Shown here one piece after another: positions 18,901 through 27,638 of a stretch of 64,000 nucleotides of DNA. The notes under the pieces were generated by a model. The model did no database searches. It was not told where the DNA came from and worked only from the letters and a program-made list of their open reading frames with translations. The position numbers and the translations under genes are program-made. Position 1 is the stretch's first letter, and each line of letters starts with the position of its first letter. Source of the stretch: Parabacteroides merdae ATCC 43184 (GTDB taxonomy: Bacteria; Bacteroidota; Bacteroidia; Bacteroidales; Tannerellaceae); assembly GCF_025151215.1 (NCBI RefSeq), contig NZ_CP102286.1, forward strand, positions 3,596,001 to 3,660,000, given 5' to 3'.

Positions 18901-18930
18901 TACTTTTAAAAAATCACGTCGTGTAATCAT
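15928..18930 (-). CDS. Twin-arginine exported protein with two FAD-binding modules and HEAT-like tail
   Basis: 1000 residues. The N-terminus has a Tat-type signal (TRRDFLKVTAAGGALASLG). A first dinucleotide-binding fold begins at VDLVVAGGSSRAIAAAVAAA (about residue 52) with a degenerate glycine motif; a second, canonical one is YDVVVMGGGTAGASAGISAA (about residue 403), followed by GLGGLSTLGMIGVYWDG. The last ~200 residues are helical pairs that look like HEAT-type repeats. Tat export fits a protein that folds with FAD before export. The order of modules, FAD-FAD-HEAT in one chain, is unusual. It is the middle of three FAD genes. Substrate unknown. Confidence 0.85.
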   Translation of the reverse strand: MITRRDFLKVTAAGGALASLGSVTEAKAAMKSAVPDEGFCHEGARKIPVIAEVDLVVAGGSSRAIAAAVAAAKTGSRVYLVGYMPYLGEDICGSHLYEREAGEKLQTALARKLFPGKNFPTPLHIKKTLEDELIDNNVQFLYSSYVTNVLTDPSGKPAGVVIANRSGRQAIRCKAIIDATHNASVAGLLGAERKPFIAGSQEFCYTVVGNTPKEAPEIIQAEELSQPIKVGEKSYPVTRYTFHLPLKDDSYASLAEVEQIIRNRTWDIDQVDSSDLLWYIPKQTINSEKAYNGNPVSWRKLPMQAFKSKNIANLWVLGPCAEIPRELAAKVMRPVPALFIGEMMGETVARQIKDIPVPAQATVRQLKVNASNYGQTGELLSPLRPSLQKGFVASPAGALPVLGSYDVVVMGGGTAGASAGISAAKQGANTLVLEYLHGLGGLSTLGMIGVYWDGFRGGYTAHIDKSVLAMAPKDHPRQPKGEGRFPADWKMEWHRKELLQAGGKLWFGVMGCGALIEGSQVKGVVVATPFGRGVILSKILIDSTGSADIAIAAGAAFDYTGKKTIAVQGAGTGKWAPGDYYNNNDWLFVDDTDILDVSRAFVQAKTKLQGQYDLVKIPQTRERRRIIGDYIISVYDVINHRRYPDTISYHKSSFDTHGMIIDPLFILNPPEKRHKIYDADVPLRCLLPKGLEGILTTGLGASAHRDVMPVIRMQPCLQNQGYAVGYLSALCVKENKSPRKIDIKKVQRHLVEIGNLPQRVLTDKEFKGFSNSEMKKAIASVTDNYKGLEILLTDPERCIQLASKQIAGATMPEERVILASILCILGQGKHAPVLAEAIRQYKNWDEGWHYTGMGQFGMCLSRLDALITALGNARDTSVLPTILEKAKKLEPEDYLSHFRAITMATEAIGSREAVPVLLAMLTTPGVRGHSILSFAEARSNAVPDLNDTSTRNLALKELHLARALYLCGDQDGIGEEVLRRYADGLQGHYARYAQEILNSK

Positions 18931-18981
18931 GGTATTCTCTTTTTATACTTGGTTTTTATGGGAACTATAAAGATAAGAATT

Positions 18982-20982
18982 TTATTTTTTAGGAACTAAT
19001 ATAATAGCATCGGCAAATAAGGCACCCTTCGAACGGCAGCCGTCAATCTTGATAGAAGATGTCCAGTTGCCTTTCTCAAACGCGTATGTGCCTAAACTTA
19101 CCCATGCACCTTTGTGAGATCTGGGAGATATTTCTACTTGCTTGGTCCCCTCTTTACCCGTAATGTCAAAAGCCATAACTTCGGGCATTTCCTGGTCGGG
19201 AAGAGCTGTGCAGTAAAAGAACACTTCGTATGTATCCGCCTTTTTAATAACAGGCATAAAGGTGAAAGAGCAATTGTTCTTTTGGTTCGCCGACTTTAAG
19301 AAGCTGTTCTTATAATGCGCTCCAAAGCTTTTTTGCCAATGTCCGGATCTTTCTATTTTGTCGATATCGCTGTCATCGACTAATATTTCGGGAGTAGAAC
19401 CGTCCAGATAAGGATTCTCTTTCAGGATTTTCCTTAGCTTGGTTACGTCTATTGTCTGGACGTCGGTATTATCGTCGATCGCTAATGCCGATGCTACGGC
19501 TGCCGACTGTCCCAGCACCATAAAGACCGGTTCCATCCGGATCGATCCGAAAGCGATATGGGTGGAAGAAATACATACGGGGACCAGTAGATTAGTACAT
19601 TCTTCGCGTTTAGGCGTAATGCTCTTGTACGAGATCGGATAGGGTGGGAAGCCATGATATTGGACATCCCCTTCATTTTTTACCATACCGTTTGTAACGA
19701 TACGTTGGCAATTATGAGAGTCCATTCCGTAGGCGGCCATTCCGATTGCATCTCCCACAGTCTCTTCCCCTTGGCAATTTTTTTGTGTCATGATATATTC
19801 CCCGTTCAGGCGTCGGGCTTCGCGCACATATAGTTGGGTCGGAAAGTTATCATTGTCAACAAATTCATCTTTCGCCCATCCGAATCTGGAAACCTGGTCG
19901 CGAAGTTTGGAAGGGACTCTTTCATCGTGTGTGAGGAAATAGAGCAGTCCTTTTGTATAGTCTACATGTTCTTGCCAGATCCGTTCGCGGGTTGCATAGT
20001 TGCCATCCGGATATTCGTAATTCATACCGATCATATCAGTTGATAGTGGTCCGCGATTATTCACGTCATACTTATTATCTGGCATCATACCCCAGTTAAA
20101 TAAGAGATAATTATCTATGTGTAAATCCATTTTACGGATAGCACGTGCCAATAGTTCATATTTGGCCGGATCATAGTTTTCAGGTTTTTCGAACGGACGT
20201 TGATTTTCTTTATTGTCGGTAAGGCATAAACGGAAATTGTATGCTTGTACGAGTTTATCTCCACTTCCTCTTTCTTTCAGTGTATTAGGTTGGATTCCCC
20301 AACATAAGCCACTATTCGGATCGCCTTCTTTTAGATATGGGTCTACTCCGTCCGGAAATTGATGCCAGAAAGACATCTGGACTCCATTAAGAGTCTCGTC
20401 GTATTCTTCGTTTCCTTCACGTCCGACAAAGTAGGAAACACCGGCTTTTGCCATTAAATCTCCTTCATACGAACAATCGATGAATTGTTTGGCTTTAACT
20501 TGTATCAAGGTCTTTTTGTCTGGTTTCTGGGAGTCTTCCAAAGTGATACTTTGTATTCTCTTATTCTGAACTTTAGCATTTGTTATCCGGCGATAATACA
20601 GGACATCTAAATCTGCATCTTTCACAAAGCGGTTCATGGTTGCTGTTGCGACACTCGGCGGAAAGGTCCATTGCTCGAATTTATTATAATGCTCTCCAAT
20701 GCGACGATAGAAAAGGCGTGCCAATCCGGTAACTGCATATTTGTTTCCGATATCTGTTGCACCTAATCCACCAGTAGTCATACCTCCTAAATATTTACCA
20801 GGCTCTACCAAAAGAACGGATTTACCCATCTTTTTTGCAGAGTAAGCAGCTACAACACCTGCGGATGTTCCTCCGTATATGCAAATATTGACTTCTTTGA
20901 CAGCGGATGTATTTTCCTTTTTTTGAAAATGGCAGGAAAATAATGTTATACAAAGAATACAAGGAAATAATTTATACTTCAT
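18982..20982 (-). CDS. FAD-dependent oxidoreductase lipoprotein with golvesin-like C-terminal domain
   Basis: About 666 residues from the ATG at 20982; an upstream in-frame extension to 21045 is possible, but this ATG gives a lipoprotein signal with lipobox LFSC (Cys17). FAD-binding motif: VNICIYGGTSAGVVAAYSAK (about 30-49), then VEPGKYLGGMTTGGLGATD. The middle part shares FIDCSYEGDLMAKAGVSYFVGREG and YNFRLCLT with the 620-residue paralogue. The C-terminal ~130 residues (from GHWQKSFG to LFADAIILVP) fit a golvesin/xanthan-lyase-type carbohydrate-binding-like domain. First of the three FAD genes, directly after susD and the 28-bp hairpin. Confidence 0.88.
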   Translation of the reverse strand: MKYKLFPCILCITLFSCHFQKKENTSAVKEVNICIYGGTSAGVVAAYSAKKMGKSVLLVEPGKYLGGMTTGGLGATDIGNKYAVTGLARLFYRRIGEHYNKFEQWTFPPSVATATMNRFVKDADLDVLYYRRITNAKVQNKRIQSITLEDSQKPDKKTLIQVKAKQFIDCSYEGDLMAKAGVSYFVGREGNEEYDETLNGVQMSFWHQFPDGVDPYLKEGDPNSGLCWGIQPNTLKERGSGDKLVQAYNFRLCLTDNKENQRPFEKPENYDPAKYELLARAIRKMDLHIDNYLLFNWGMMPDNKYDVNNRGPLSTDMIGMNYEYPDGNYATRERIWQEHVDYTKGLLYFLTHDERVPSKLRDQVSRFGWAKDEFVDNDNFPTQLYVREARRLNGEYIMTQKNCQGEETVGDAIGMAAYGMDSHNCQRIVTNGMVKNEGDVQYHGFPPYPISYKSITPKREECTNLLVPVCISSTHIAFGSIRMEPVFMVLGQSAAVASALAIDDNTDVQTIDVTKLRKILKENPYLDGSTPEILVDDSDIDKIERSGHWQKSFGAHYKNSFLKSANQKNNCSFTFMPVIKKADTYEVFFYCTALPDQEMPEVMAFDITGKEGTKQVEISPRSHKGAWVSLGTYAFEKGNWTSSIKIDGCRSKGALFADAIILVPKK

Positions 20983-21031
20983 AATGGCGATATTTATTAA
21001 TCGAAGTTTTAAAAATATTATTTCAATGGAT

Positions 21032-21089
21032 AATCGAAGCCTCAATTATGGATTTTCAACATTGAAAATCCATAATTGAGGCTTCGATT
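21032..21089 (-). terminator. Perfect 28-bp hairpin between susD and the FAD genes
   Basis: Arms 21032-21059 and 21062-21089 are exact reverse complements with a 2-nt centre, 9 bp after the susD stop. No U-tract follows on the minus strand, so it is more likely a partial terminator, RNA-stability or processing element than a full stop. It would set the ratio of SusCD to the downstream enzymes. Confidence 0.75.
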
Positions 21090-21097
21090 GCTAGAGA

Positions 21098-22936
21098 TTA
21101 ATACCCGTCGTTTTGCGTTAGGTTACCGTTGACCAAAATATCGTTAGCTGGAATAGGCCACAAATAGTTTTTCTTTGGGTCAAAAGACATTTTGTAGAAT
21201 GTAGTGATATATCCAGCGGTTTCCATAGGTGCAAGATTGGGCAGTCCGTTTTCATCGATTGTCGGTATGCCACCGATAGGATAGTAACCTTCGTCCCAGT
21301 TCTTTAACAAAGTTATGAAGTCTTGAGACAATTCGATGTTTGATTCACTGCCGGTCAAACCATTCCAATTGGCGGAGTTAGACCAGGCACGATTCAAGTA
21401 ATACATGGACTTGTTGTGTGATTTTTCAGCAATGCGCCAACGCAACAGGTCGCGATAACGAATCCCCTCGAATGCGAATTCCGAACGACGGTCCATGCGG
21501 ATGATTTTGCGTAAAGCCTCTTGTGATTGTACTTCTACGCGGGGGTAAGCGATACCTGTTTCGCGATAGGCACGTTCACGGATCAGATTGATCGTTTTGT
21601 CCAAGTCGTCTTGTGTACATTGTCCCATTTCGTTCTTCGCTTCCACGTAAGTCATCAGTACCTCAGCATAACGTAGGTATGGATAACAGTTGTCTGCTTT
21701 TAGATTATAATTGTTGAAATCTTTCCAGTCATCCTTCACAAATTTACGGAGAATCAATCCGTTATAAGCTGAATGTTGATTCGATGCTTTGGAGTCAGTG
21801 TTGACTACCATTTTACCGGTAGACACTTCGTATACCGTATTTGCATAAGGACTGGGATTGAATTCATAGCCTAATGTGATATAATCTGGATATTTTTCAG
21901 GAAATGTCCCATCTTTTTTGGACTGTTCATATTCTGCATAGTCAGCAGAGTATTTAGTTTTGAAAGGTTGGATTGTCATTGCCAGACGCGGGTCTCGGTT
22001 GGCAAATGGATCTTTCGGGTTATAGAGCGGTGATTTGTCAATAGGCAAACCGTCCGTGCAGGTGTAGGAACAGAACAGCTCCAATGATGGACTTTGGTTG
22101 CAATGGCCACCGATTTTGCGTATGACAAAGTCACGTACATTTTCCATGAAACCATATCCTTTTTTTAATGTCAAGTCTCCTTTGAAATAAAACATAAATT
22201 CGGGAGAACTGGTAGCTTGGAACATTTCCCGATAATTGTCGTGTAATTTGTAGACTCCGAGATCCATACATTTTTGTGCAGCATCAACGGCGGTTTGCCA
22301 GTCTTCGTGGAAGAGGGCAAAACGGGCTTTGAAACCGAGGGCGGCTCCTTTGGTCGGCCGTTGTTGACCTTTGTAGGAATTGGGCAGATATTCGGCCGCT
22401 TTGTCTAAACATTCAAAAGCATATGCAAGCACTTCGTTTTTGGGTGAGCGGGTTGCCACGTATGCTTCATCCAAAGTCATACCTTTATTCAACACGCAAT
22501 CTCCATAATAGGCAGTCAGTTCACAGTAGGCAAACCCTAACATGAAATAGGCTTCCCCCTTGTATTGGTTTACTTTGCTTTCACTGATTCCGGTCGCAGA
22601 ACCATTGTCCAATGCTTGAATTACTTTTGTTGCACGGGCGATGGACTTGTATAAGGAACTCCAGCGTGTGGAGGAGGTCCCCCATTGAGAAGTGACTGTT
22701 CCGAGCGTAACTTCGTTGGAACCATTTCGGTTTAACAAATCATCATCCCAATAGATGGCGTCAATCGGAAAGAAGTCTGGTCTCCACAAATCATTAAGTG
22801 CCATTTCTATTTCGGTTTCATCGTGATACCAATTTTCACTCGATCCTTCAGAAAGTGGATTTAGGTCGAGGTTTGCACAGGCTGTCATGCTTAGTGAGAC
22901 TATTCCGGTTAATAGATATTTGTTTATTTTGTTCAT
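21098..22936 (-). CDS. SusD/RagB family nutrient-binding lipoprotein
   Basis: 612 residues, lipobox SMTAC with Cys20. The family helices are visible: GEAYFMLGFAYCELTAYYGD (about 128-147), YLRYAEVLMTYVEAKNEM (about 421-438) and RRSEFAFEGIRYRDLLRWRIAEK (about 483-505), with the C-terminal YLWPIPANDILVNGNLTQNDGY end. It pairs with the SusC gene 16 bp upstream and should form the lid of that importer. The ligand is unknown, but the adjacent genes point to something handled by flavoenzymes. Confidence 0.95.
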   Translation of the reverse strand: MNKINKYLLTGIVSLSMTACANLDLNPLSEGSSENWYHDETEIEMALNDLWRPDFFPIDAIYWDDDLLNRNGSNEVTLGTVTSQWGTSSTRWSSLYKSIARATKVIQALDNGSATGISESKVNQYKGEAYFMLGFAYCELTAYYGDCVLNKGMTLDEAYVATRSPKNEVLAYAFECLDKAAEYLPNSYKGQQRPTKGAALGFKARFALFHEDWQTAVDAAQKCMDLGVYKLHDNYREMFQATSSPEFMFYFKGDLTLKKGYGFMENVRDFVIRKIGGHCNQSPSLELFCSYTCTDGLPIDKSPLYNPKDPFANRDPRLAMTIQPFKTKYSADYAEYEQSKKDGTFPEKYPDYITLGYEFNPSPYANTVYEVSTGKMVVNTDSKASNQHSAYNGLILRKFVKDDWKDFNNYNLKADNCYPYLRYAEVLMTYVEAKNEMGQCTQDDLDKTINLIRERAYRETGIAYPRVEVQSQEALRKIIRMDRRSEFAFEGIRYRDLLRWRIAEKSHNKSMYYLNRAWSNSANWNGLTGSESNIELSQDFITLLKNWDEGYYPIGGIPTIDENGLPNLAPMETAGYITTFYKMSFDPKKNYLWPIPANDILVNGNLTQNDGY

Positions 22937-22952
22937 AACAGGATTTTTTTAA

Positions 22953-25900
22953 TTAAAATGAAACATTCAAGCCAAAAATATAAGAAGACATGATCAAGTC
23001 TTTTGCGCGATCCCCCCATTCGGGATCGAATCCTTCGGGATATTTCGAGAAGGCAGGCAGGTCATTCGCACTGAAATAGACTCTCAACTTGTTAACAAAA
23101 AACTTCTTCGTGAATTCAGATGGGAGCGTATAACCTAATGTGATGTTTTTGATACGCATATAAGCTCCGTTGAAAATATAGAAGTCACTTTTTGCATAAA
23201 TATTGGCACTATTGGTCGTCAATTTCGGATATTTTGCCTTGGCATTTTCTGCATCCGTTGCTGTCGGACTCCAATGGCTTTCGATCAGATTTACCGGACA
23301 AGCATATGCTTGATAATTGAATGGTGTACCGGGCCAGTTCCAGTAGGCTAATTGATGTCCAACACCTTGAAATGATAAATTGAAATCCAAGCCTTTCCAT
23401 TCTGCCCATAGAGAGCCACCGTATTGCATTTCTGGTAGGGAATTGCCCAAGCGTACACGATCGGCGGAAGCAGTGATTTTGCCGTCTCCATCTATATCTT
23501 GGTAACGTATGTTACCTGCTTTATCGTTGTTAGTCAGAACTGGAATGGTATTTCCGTTTTCGTCCAACATGGCAGCATCATTCAAGATAATGCCCATACT
23601 TTTGTATCCGTACCATTCGTTAAAATAAGACCCTTCTTCAGTGATCTTGTTATCATCGATTTTCTGTCGGTTTGCCATGTATCCCATTTTAGAACGATAA
23701 TCGGACAAATTGAAACTTACACCGTATCTGAAATCGTTGATTTGATCGCTCCAGGAAAGTTCAAGATCCCAACCTTTCGTATTCATATCGGCTGCGTTGT
23801 TTTGCGGTGCGTTATAACCAAAATAAGAAGGGAATCCAACTTCCATCAGCATATCAGTTGTCTTTTTGTAATAATAATCGGCTGATGCACGAAGTCTGTT
23901 ATTTAGCAAAGTGATGTCAGCTCCGAAACCATAGGTGGTGGTCGTTTCCCATGTTAGGTTGTTGAAAGCATAGTCTGTCTGATAAGCCGTTTGTACGACA
24001 TCTGCTACACCTGTAGTTGCATTTGGAATAAAACCTGTGCCAAAACTGAGTATTGCTTGATAAGGAAACTCCTTCCCTAGACGTTCGTTTCCCAATTGTC
24101 CAATTGAACCGCGTAACTTTAAATAATCTACAATGCTTTTGTTGAACCAAGGTTCTTCGGAAATAACCCAACCTGCACTAACGGAAGGAAATGTACCCCA
24201 ACGGTGGCCATCAGCAAAACGTGGAGAACCATCTGAGCGAATATTAGCTTGCAGCATATAGCGATCTGCCCATGAATACATGATACGACCGAAGAATGAA
24301 CGATAGGCATTATGTCCAGCTTTTCCGCTATTGTATTGGTAGTCTTCAGGCCCTAAATTCAAGTAAGGATAATTGACCAAATTAAAATTGGTTCGTGAAG
24401 CACCTTCTTCTTCCCATTTGTAAGAATAATCTTCATAACCAGCCATCAATCCGATAGAGTGGCGTTTCAGTTGCATTTTATAGTTGGCATAGAACTGCTT
24501 AGTCAAGCTATGGTTGTCGTTACGACTTTCACTGAGACTAGTTGAAGCATAGCCAACTCCGGGAATCGGGTCACCGGTGATCCGGTAGACTTCGTATCTT
24601 TTGCGATGGTCTTTTCCTTTGTAAAAAGAATATTTTGGTGCTACGATGGCAGTTAATGTTAATCCTTCTATGGGTGTGATATCTAATTGTAATTTACCAC
24701 CCACACTGTAGTTCTGTTTTTTCATGGAACCGCCTAATTGGTGCTCGGCAATAGGGTTGTCACCATCTTTGCCATCGGCAAAACGTCCGTCAGACCAATA
24801 AGCATTGTAGATCGGTGCACGCTCCATTAAGGTAAAGATCGATCCGTGAGGTTCATTTGCGTTAGAATAGAGTAAATTCAAGTCAACATTGGCATGTATC
24901 CAATTATTGATTTGGTAGTCATTGTTCGTGCGGATATTGAAACGCTCGTAGTCTTTTGTTTGGATAAGTGCTTCCGAATTGTAATAGTTGAGACTGAAGT
25001 TTGTTTTCAGTTTTTCTGTACCTCCACTGAGCGAGAGAGAGTGTCTTTGGTGATGTGTGCTACTTTTCAATCCTAAATCCATAAAGTCGGTATCTGCATA
25101 GCGGTCCGGATCTTCAGCTCGTAGTTGTGCGTAATTGTTGATTACATCTTCGGAGTAAAGTGAATGGAGGGATGATGCACCATCGTTGAAAGCTAATTCG
25201 TTAAGACCACTCATCCATTGTACGGCATTAGCGAATTTAGGTTTTGCGGTCGGTGTGTTGATGCCGTATTCTCCATTATATGAAAGATGGAATTCCTTGT
25301 TTTTGGCACGTTTGGTTGTGACCAATATGACACCTGCCGCTGCGCGTGAACCGTAAATAGCAGCCGAAGCTGCGTCTTTCAAAACCTGAATGTCTTTTAC
25401 GTCTTCAGGGGCAATATCTGTAAGAGTGCCAGGCACTCCATCCACGATCACTAATGGGTCATTAGTTGACATGGTCGTGACACCACGTACGCGGATAGTA
25501 GCTCCGGCTGACGGGTCACCGCTGGAACGTGTGATCTGTACGCCGGCCATCTGTCCTTGTAATTGACTGGAAAGCTGCGGTGTACTCTTCATCCGAAGTT
25601 TGTCGCCTCCCAAAGAAGAGGTCGATCCTGTCAGGTCGATTTTGCGTGCCGTACCGTAGCCGATCACGACGACTTCATCCAATGTCTCCGAATCTTCTTC
25701 GAGGGTGATGTTGTAGGAGTTTTGTGAACCGACTTTTATTTCGGTCGGCTTGTATCCGATGTAGGAGATCGAAAGTATAGCACCTGGTGCTATACTGATG
25801 TTGAAGAGGCCTTCAACATCAGTAATGGACCCGTTAGTCGTTCCTTTCTCTACAACATTGGCTCCGATGATCGGGTCACCGTTATTGTCTAGGACTTTCC

Positions 25901-26300
25901 CCGTGATTTGCTTGGCCTGTTGTTGCCGTGCGTATGCTTTTCGCATAATGTTGATATTCCGATCGTTGATCGTATAAGTCAGTCCTGTTCCTGTCAATGC
26001 TTGTGTCAGGATTTCATCGATTTGATTACTGTTGGCCTTTATGTTGACTTTAATGTCTGCAACATCTTTATCTACATAGAAAAATAGGAATTCGCTTTGT
26101 TTTTCTATCTGTGAAAACAAGTCGGTGAGAAGCATCCGTTCAGTTTTGATGGATATCACTACCGATTGTGAATAGGTAGGTTCCGCTTGCATAGTGGAAG
26201 GTAAAACTGTTAATAGCGAAACCGCCGTAATTTTTGTAATTGCTACTAATTTTTTCAGGCTTTCAGGATGAAGATGCCTGTAATACGAAACATTTTTCAT
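22953..26300 (-). CDS. SusC/RagA TonB-linked outer membrane protein with STN signalling domain
   Basis: 1115 residues. After the N-terminal signal and membrane region (about 1-42) comes an STN (secretin/TonB short N-terminal) domain, about 48-118, then a CarboxypepD-like domain (about 132-210, GDPIIGANVVEKGTTNGS), the DEVVVIGYGT TonB-box region, plug with PLVIVDGVPG and AASAAIYGSRAAAG, and the barrel. The STN domain is the part that contacts FecR anti-sigma factors in the periplasm, matching the fecR and sigma genes directly upstream. It therefore should act both as importer and as the sensor that turns on its own operon. Confidence 0.95.
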   Translation of the reverse strand: MKNVSYYRHLHPESLKKLVAITKITAVSLLTVLPSTMQAEPTYSQSVVISIKTERMLLTDLFSQIEKQSEFLFFYVDKDVADIKVNIKANSNQIDEILTQALTGTGLTYTINDRNINIMRKAYARQQQAKQITGKVLDNNGDPIIGANVVEKGTTNGSITDVEGLFNISIAPGAILSISYIGYKPTEIKVGSQNSYNITLEEDSETLDEVVVIGYGTARKIDLTGSTSSLGGDKLRMKSTPQLSSQLQGQMAGVQITRSSGDPSAGATIRVRGVTTMSTNDPLVIVDGVPGTLTDIAPEDVKDIQVLKDAASAAIYGSRAAAGVILVTTKRAKNKEFHLSYNGEYGINTPTAKPKFANAVQWMSGLNELAFNDGASSLHSLYSEDVINNYAQLRAEDPDRYADTDFMDLGLKSSTHHQRHSLSLSGGTEKLKTNFSLNYYNSEALIQTKDYERFNIRTNNDYQINNWIHANVDLNLLYSNANEPHGSIFTLMERAPIYNAYWSDGRFADGKDGDNPIAEHQLGGSMKKQNYSVGGKLQLDITPIEGLTLTAIVAPKYSFYKGKDHRKRYEVYRITGDPIPGVGYASTSLSESRNDNHSLTKQFYANYKMQLKRHSIGLMAGYEDYSYKWEEEGASRTNFNLVNYPYLNLGPEDYQYNSGKAGHNAYRSFFGRIMYSWADRYMLQANIRSDGSPRFADGHRWGTFPSVSAGWVISEEPWFNKSIVDYLKLRGSIGQLGNERLGKEFPYQAILSFGTGFIPNATTGVADVVQTAYQTDYAFNNLTWETTTTYGFGADITLLNNRLRASADYYYKKTTDMLMEVGFPSYFGYNAPQNNAADMNTKGWDLELSWSDQINDFRYGVSFNLSDYRSKMGYMANRQKIDDNKITEEGSYFNEWYGYKSMGIILNDAAMLDENGNTIPVLTNNDKAGNIRYQDIDGDGKITASADRVRLGNSLPEMQYGGSLWAEWKGLDFNLSFQGVGHQLAYWNWPGTPFNYQAYACPVNLIESHWSPTATDAENAKAKYPKLTTNSANIYAKSDFYIFNGAYMRIKNITLGYTLPSEFTKKFFVNKLRVYFSANDLPAFSKYPEGFDPEWGDRAKDLIMSSYIFGLNVSF

Positions 26301-26417
26301 GCTTATGTATTGATTTAAGAGATTAATAATTTACTTGTTTCATGGTGTGACCCTGTTCGCTTAGTGTAGGTCTCAGTGCTACTTTTAACATTAGCGTTTT
26401 CTCATAGGCATTATTTT

Positions 26418-27401
26418 TTAGTGTGCATGTTGGATATGATAATTTCCTGTTTTATTCGTCCACCGTATAGGCAAACTGTGTGAGATTACTTTTAGGATCT
26501 GTTCTATGCTTTGTTTTTGATTGAATGTACCGGAAACGGTGATGGATGGATCTGCCAGTCTTTCATCATCAATCCGGATTTCTACTTGGTAGATGTCTTT
26601 CAAGTTCTCGATCAATTCGGTGAATGGAATCGATTTGTATTTCAACAGACCGTCTTTCCAAGCTGTGAAAGTGTCGGTGTCTATTTCTTTGACATCCACC
26701 TTGTTTGTCGACCGGTTGAAAGTCAGTTGTTGGTTTGGGGTCATCACGATATTTTGCTTTGCGCCTTCGAAACGGATGGAACCTTCCACAAGGGTTGCCG
26801 TGATATCGTCTGACTCTGCATCTGCCTTCACGTTGAAGTGCGTACCCAATACGGTGATAGAAGCACCGTTCATCTCTACTTGGAAGGGCTTGCTTGGATC
26901 TTTTGCCACTTCAAAATAGGCTTCACCTTCTAATTTGACGTTGCGGCTGTCTTTCCCGTATTTGTCGGAATAGCTTAAGCGGCTGTTTTTGTTCAATGTG
27001 ATGATGGTTCCATCTTCCATCGTGAAGTTGGAGGTATGTTCGTCTGTCAGCAAGGTGTAGTGTTCGGATATACGGTCATTTGTATTATAAAGGAAAAGGG
27101 CTGTTGAGAAAATGAAAAGCAAACAGGCTGCGGCAATTAGTGGAATGGCGTTTCTCCATAATTGCCGCCGGGCAGTCTGCCTTCTTTGTACATTGATCTT
27201 TTGTTGCAGTTTGTCGGCCGAGAAAGCAGGGGCAACGGAATGTTTGAAAGCGACATCTGCATCCCAATAATTCTTGAGACGTCGGAATTCATCTCGATTT
27301 TTTTCGTTTTCGTTCAGCCATTCACTTAACGAAAGGATATCGTCCGAAGAACTTTCTCCACTCAGGACACGTGCGATTATATGGTTTATTCTGTTTTCCA
27401 T
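26418..27401 (-). CDS. FecR-family anti-sigma factor
   Basis: 327 residues. Cytoplasmic N-terminal part (1-85) with an ESSSDDILSLSEWLNENE helix that binds the sigma factor, one membrane segment (about 86-106, LIAAACLLFIFSTALFLY), then the periplasmic FecR domain (DGTIITLNKNSRLSY, LEGEAYFEVAKDPSKPFQV, VLGTHFNVKA) and a C-terminal DUF4974-type domain (FTELIENLKDIYQVEIRID). In the known FecIRA-like scheme it holds the sigma factor until the STN domain of SusC reports ligand binding. It lies between the sigma gene and susC. The preceding gap of 237 bp contains a hairpin array. Confidence 0.95.
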   Translation of the reverse strand: MENRINHIIARVLSGESSSDDILSLSEWLNENEKNRDEFRRLKNYWDADVAFKHSVAPAFSADKLQQKINVQRRQTARRQLWRNAIPLIAAACLLFIFSTALFLYNTNDRISEHYTLLTDEHTSNFTMEDGTIITLNKNSRLSYSDKYGKDSRNVKLEGEAYFEVAKDPSKPFQVEMNGASITVLGTHFNVKADAESDDITATLVEGSIRFEGAKQNIVMTPNQQLTFNRSTNKVDVKEIDTDTFTAWKDGLLKYKSIPFTELIENLKDIYQVEIRIDDERLADPSITVSGTFNQKQSIEQILKVISHSLPIRWTNKTGNYHIQHAH

Positions 27402-27474
27402 TCTGTGTGTTTCTATATGTATAGTCGCTGGGAAGCGAGAATACCCTTAGTCGAAATGAGAAAAAGATAGAAAA

Positions 27475-27625
27475 TTTTCATCTGTTCCCATTCGGAGAAA
27501 ATAAATTTCCCACTGTGGGAAAATTTATTTTCAATAGGAGGAAACAAAATTTTCAATAGGTGGAAACAAATGTTTCCTGGGCATGAAACAGAAGTATCCT
27601 ATGCATGAAATTTTTGCTTCATGCC
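27475..27625. repeat. Array of short palindromes between sigma and fecR
   Basis: Between the sigma stop and the fecR start there is a run of related 15-20-bp units containing GGGAAA, GGAAAC, TTTCC or TTTCAT. The clearest palindrome is AAATTTCCCACTGTGGGAAA near 27503-27522, extended by ATAAAT/ATTTAT. Two adjacent units (about 27530-27547 and 27551-27568) read TTCAATAGGAGGAAAC and TTCAATAGGTGGAAAC. Further units with GGCATGAAAC and GCATGAAA follow to about 27612. No gene is visible. Confidence 0.7.
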
Positions 27626-27638
27626 AGAGTGTTGCTTT

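Noticed and set aside
27475..27625. CRISPR-like look of the sigma-fecR gap
   Set aside because: Units differ in length and sequence, there are no regular spacers and no cas genes in the window.
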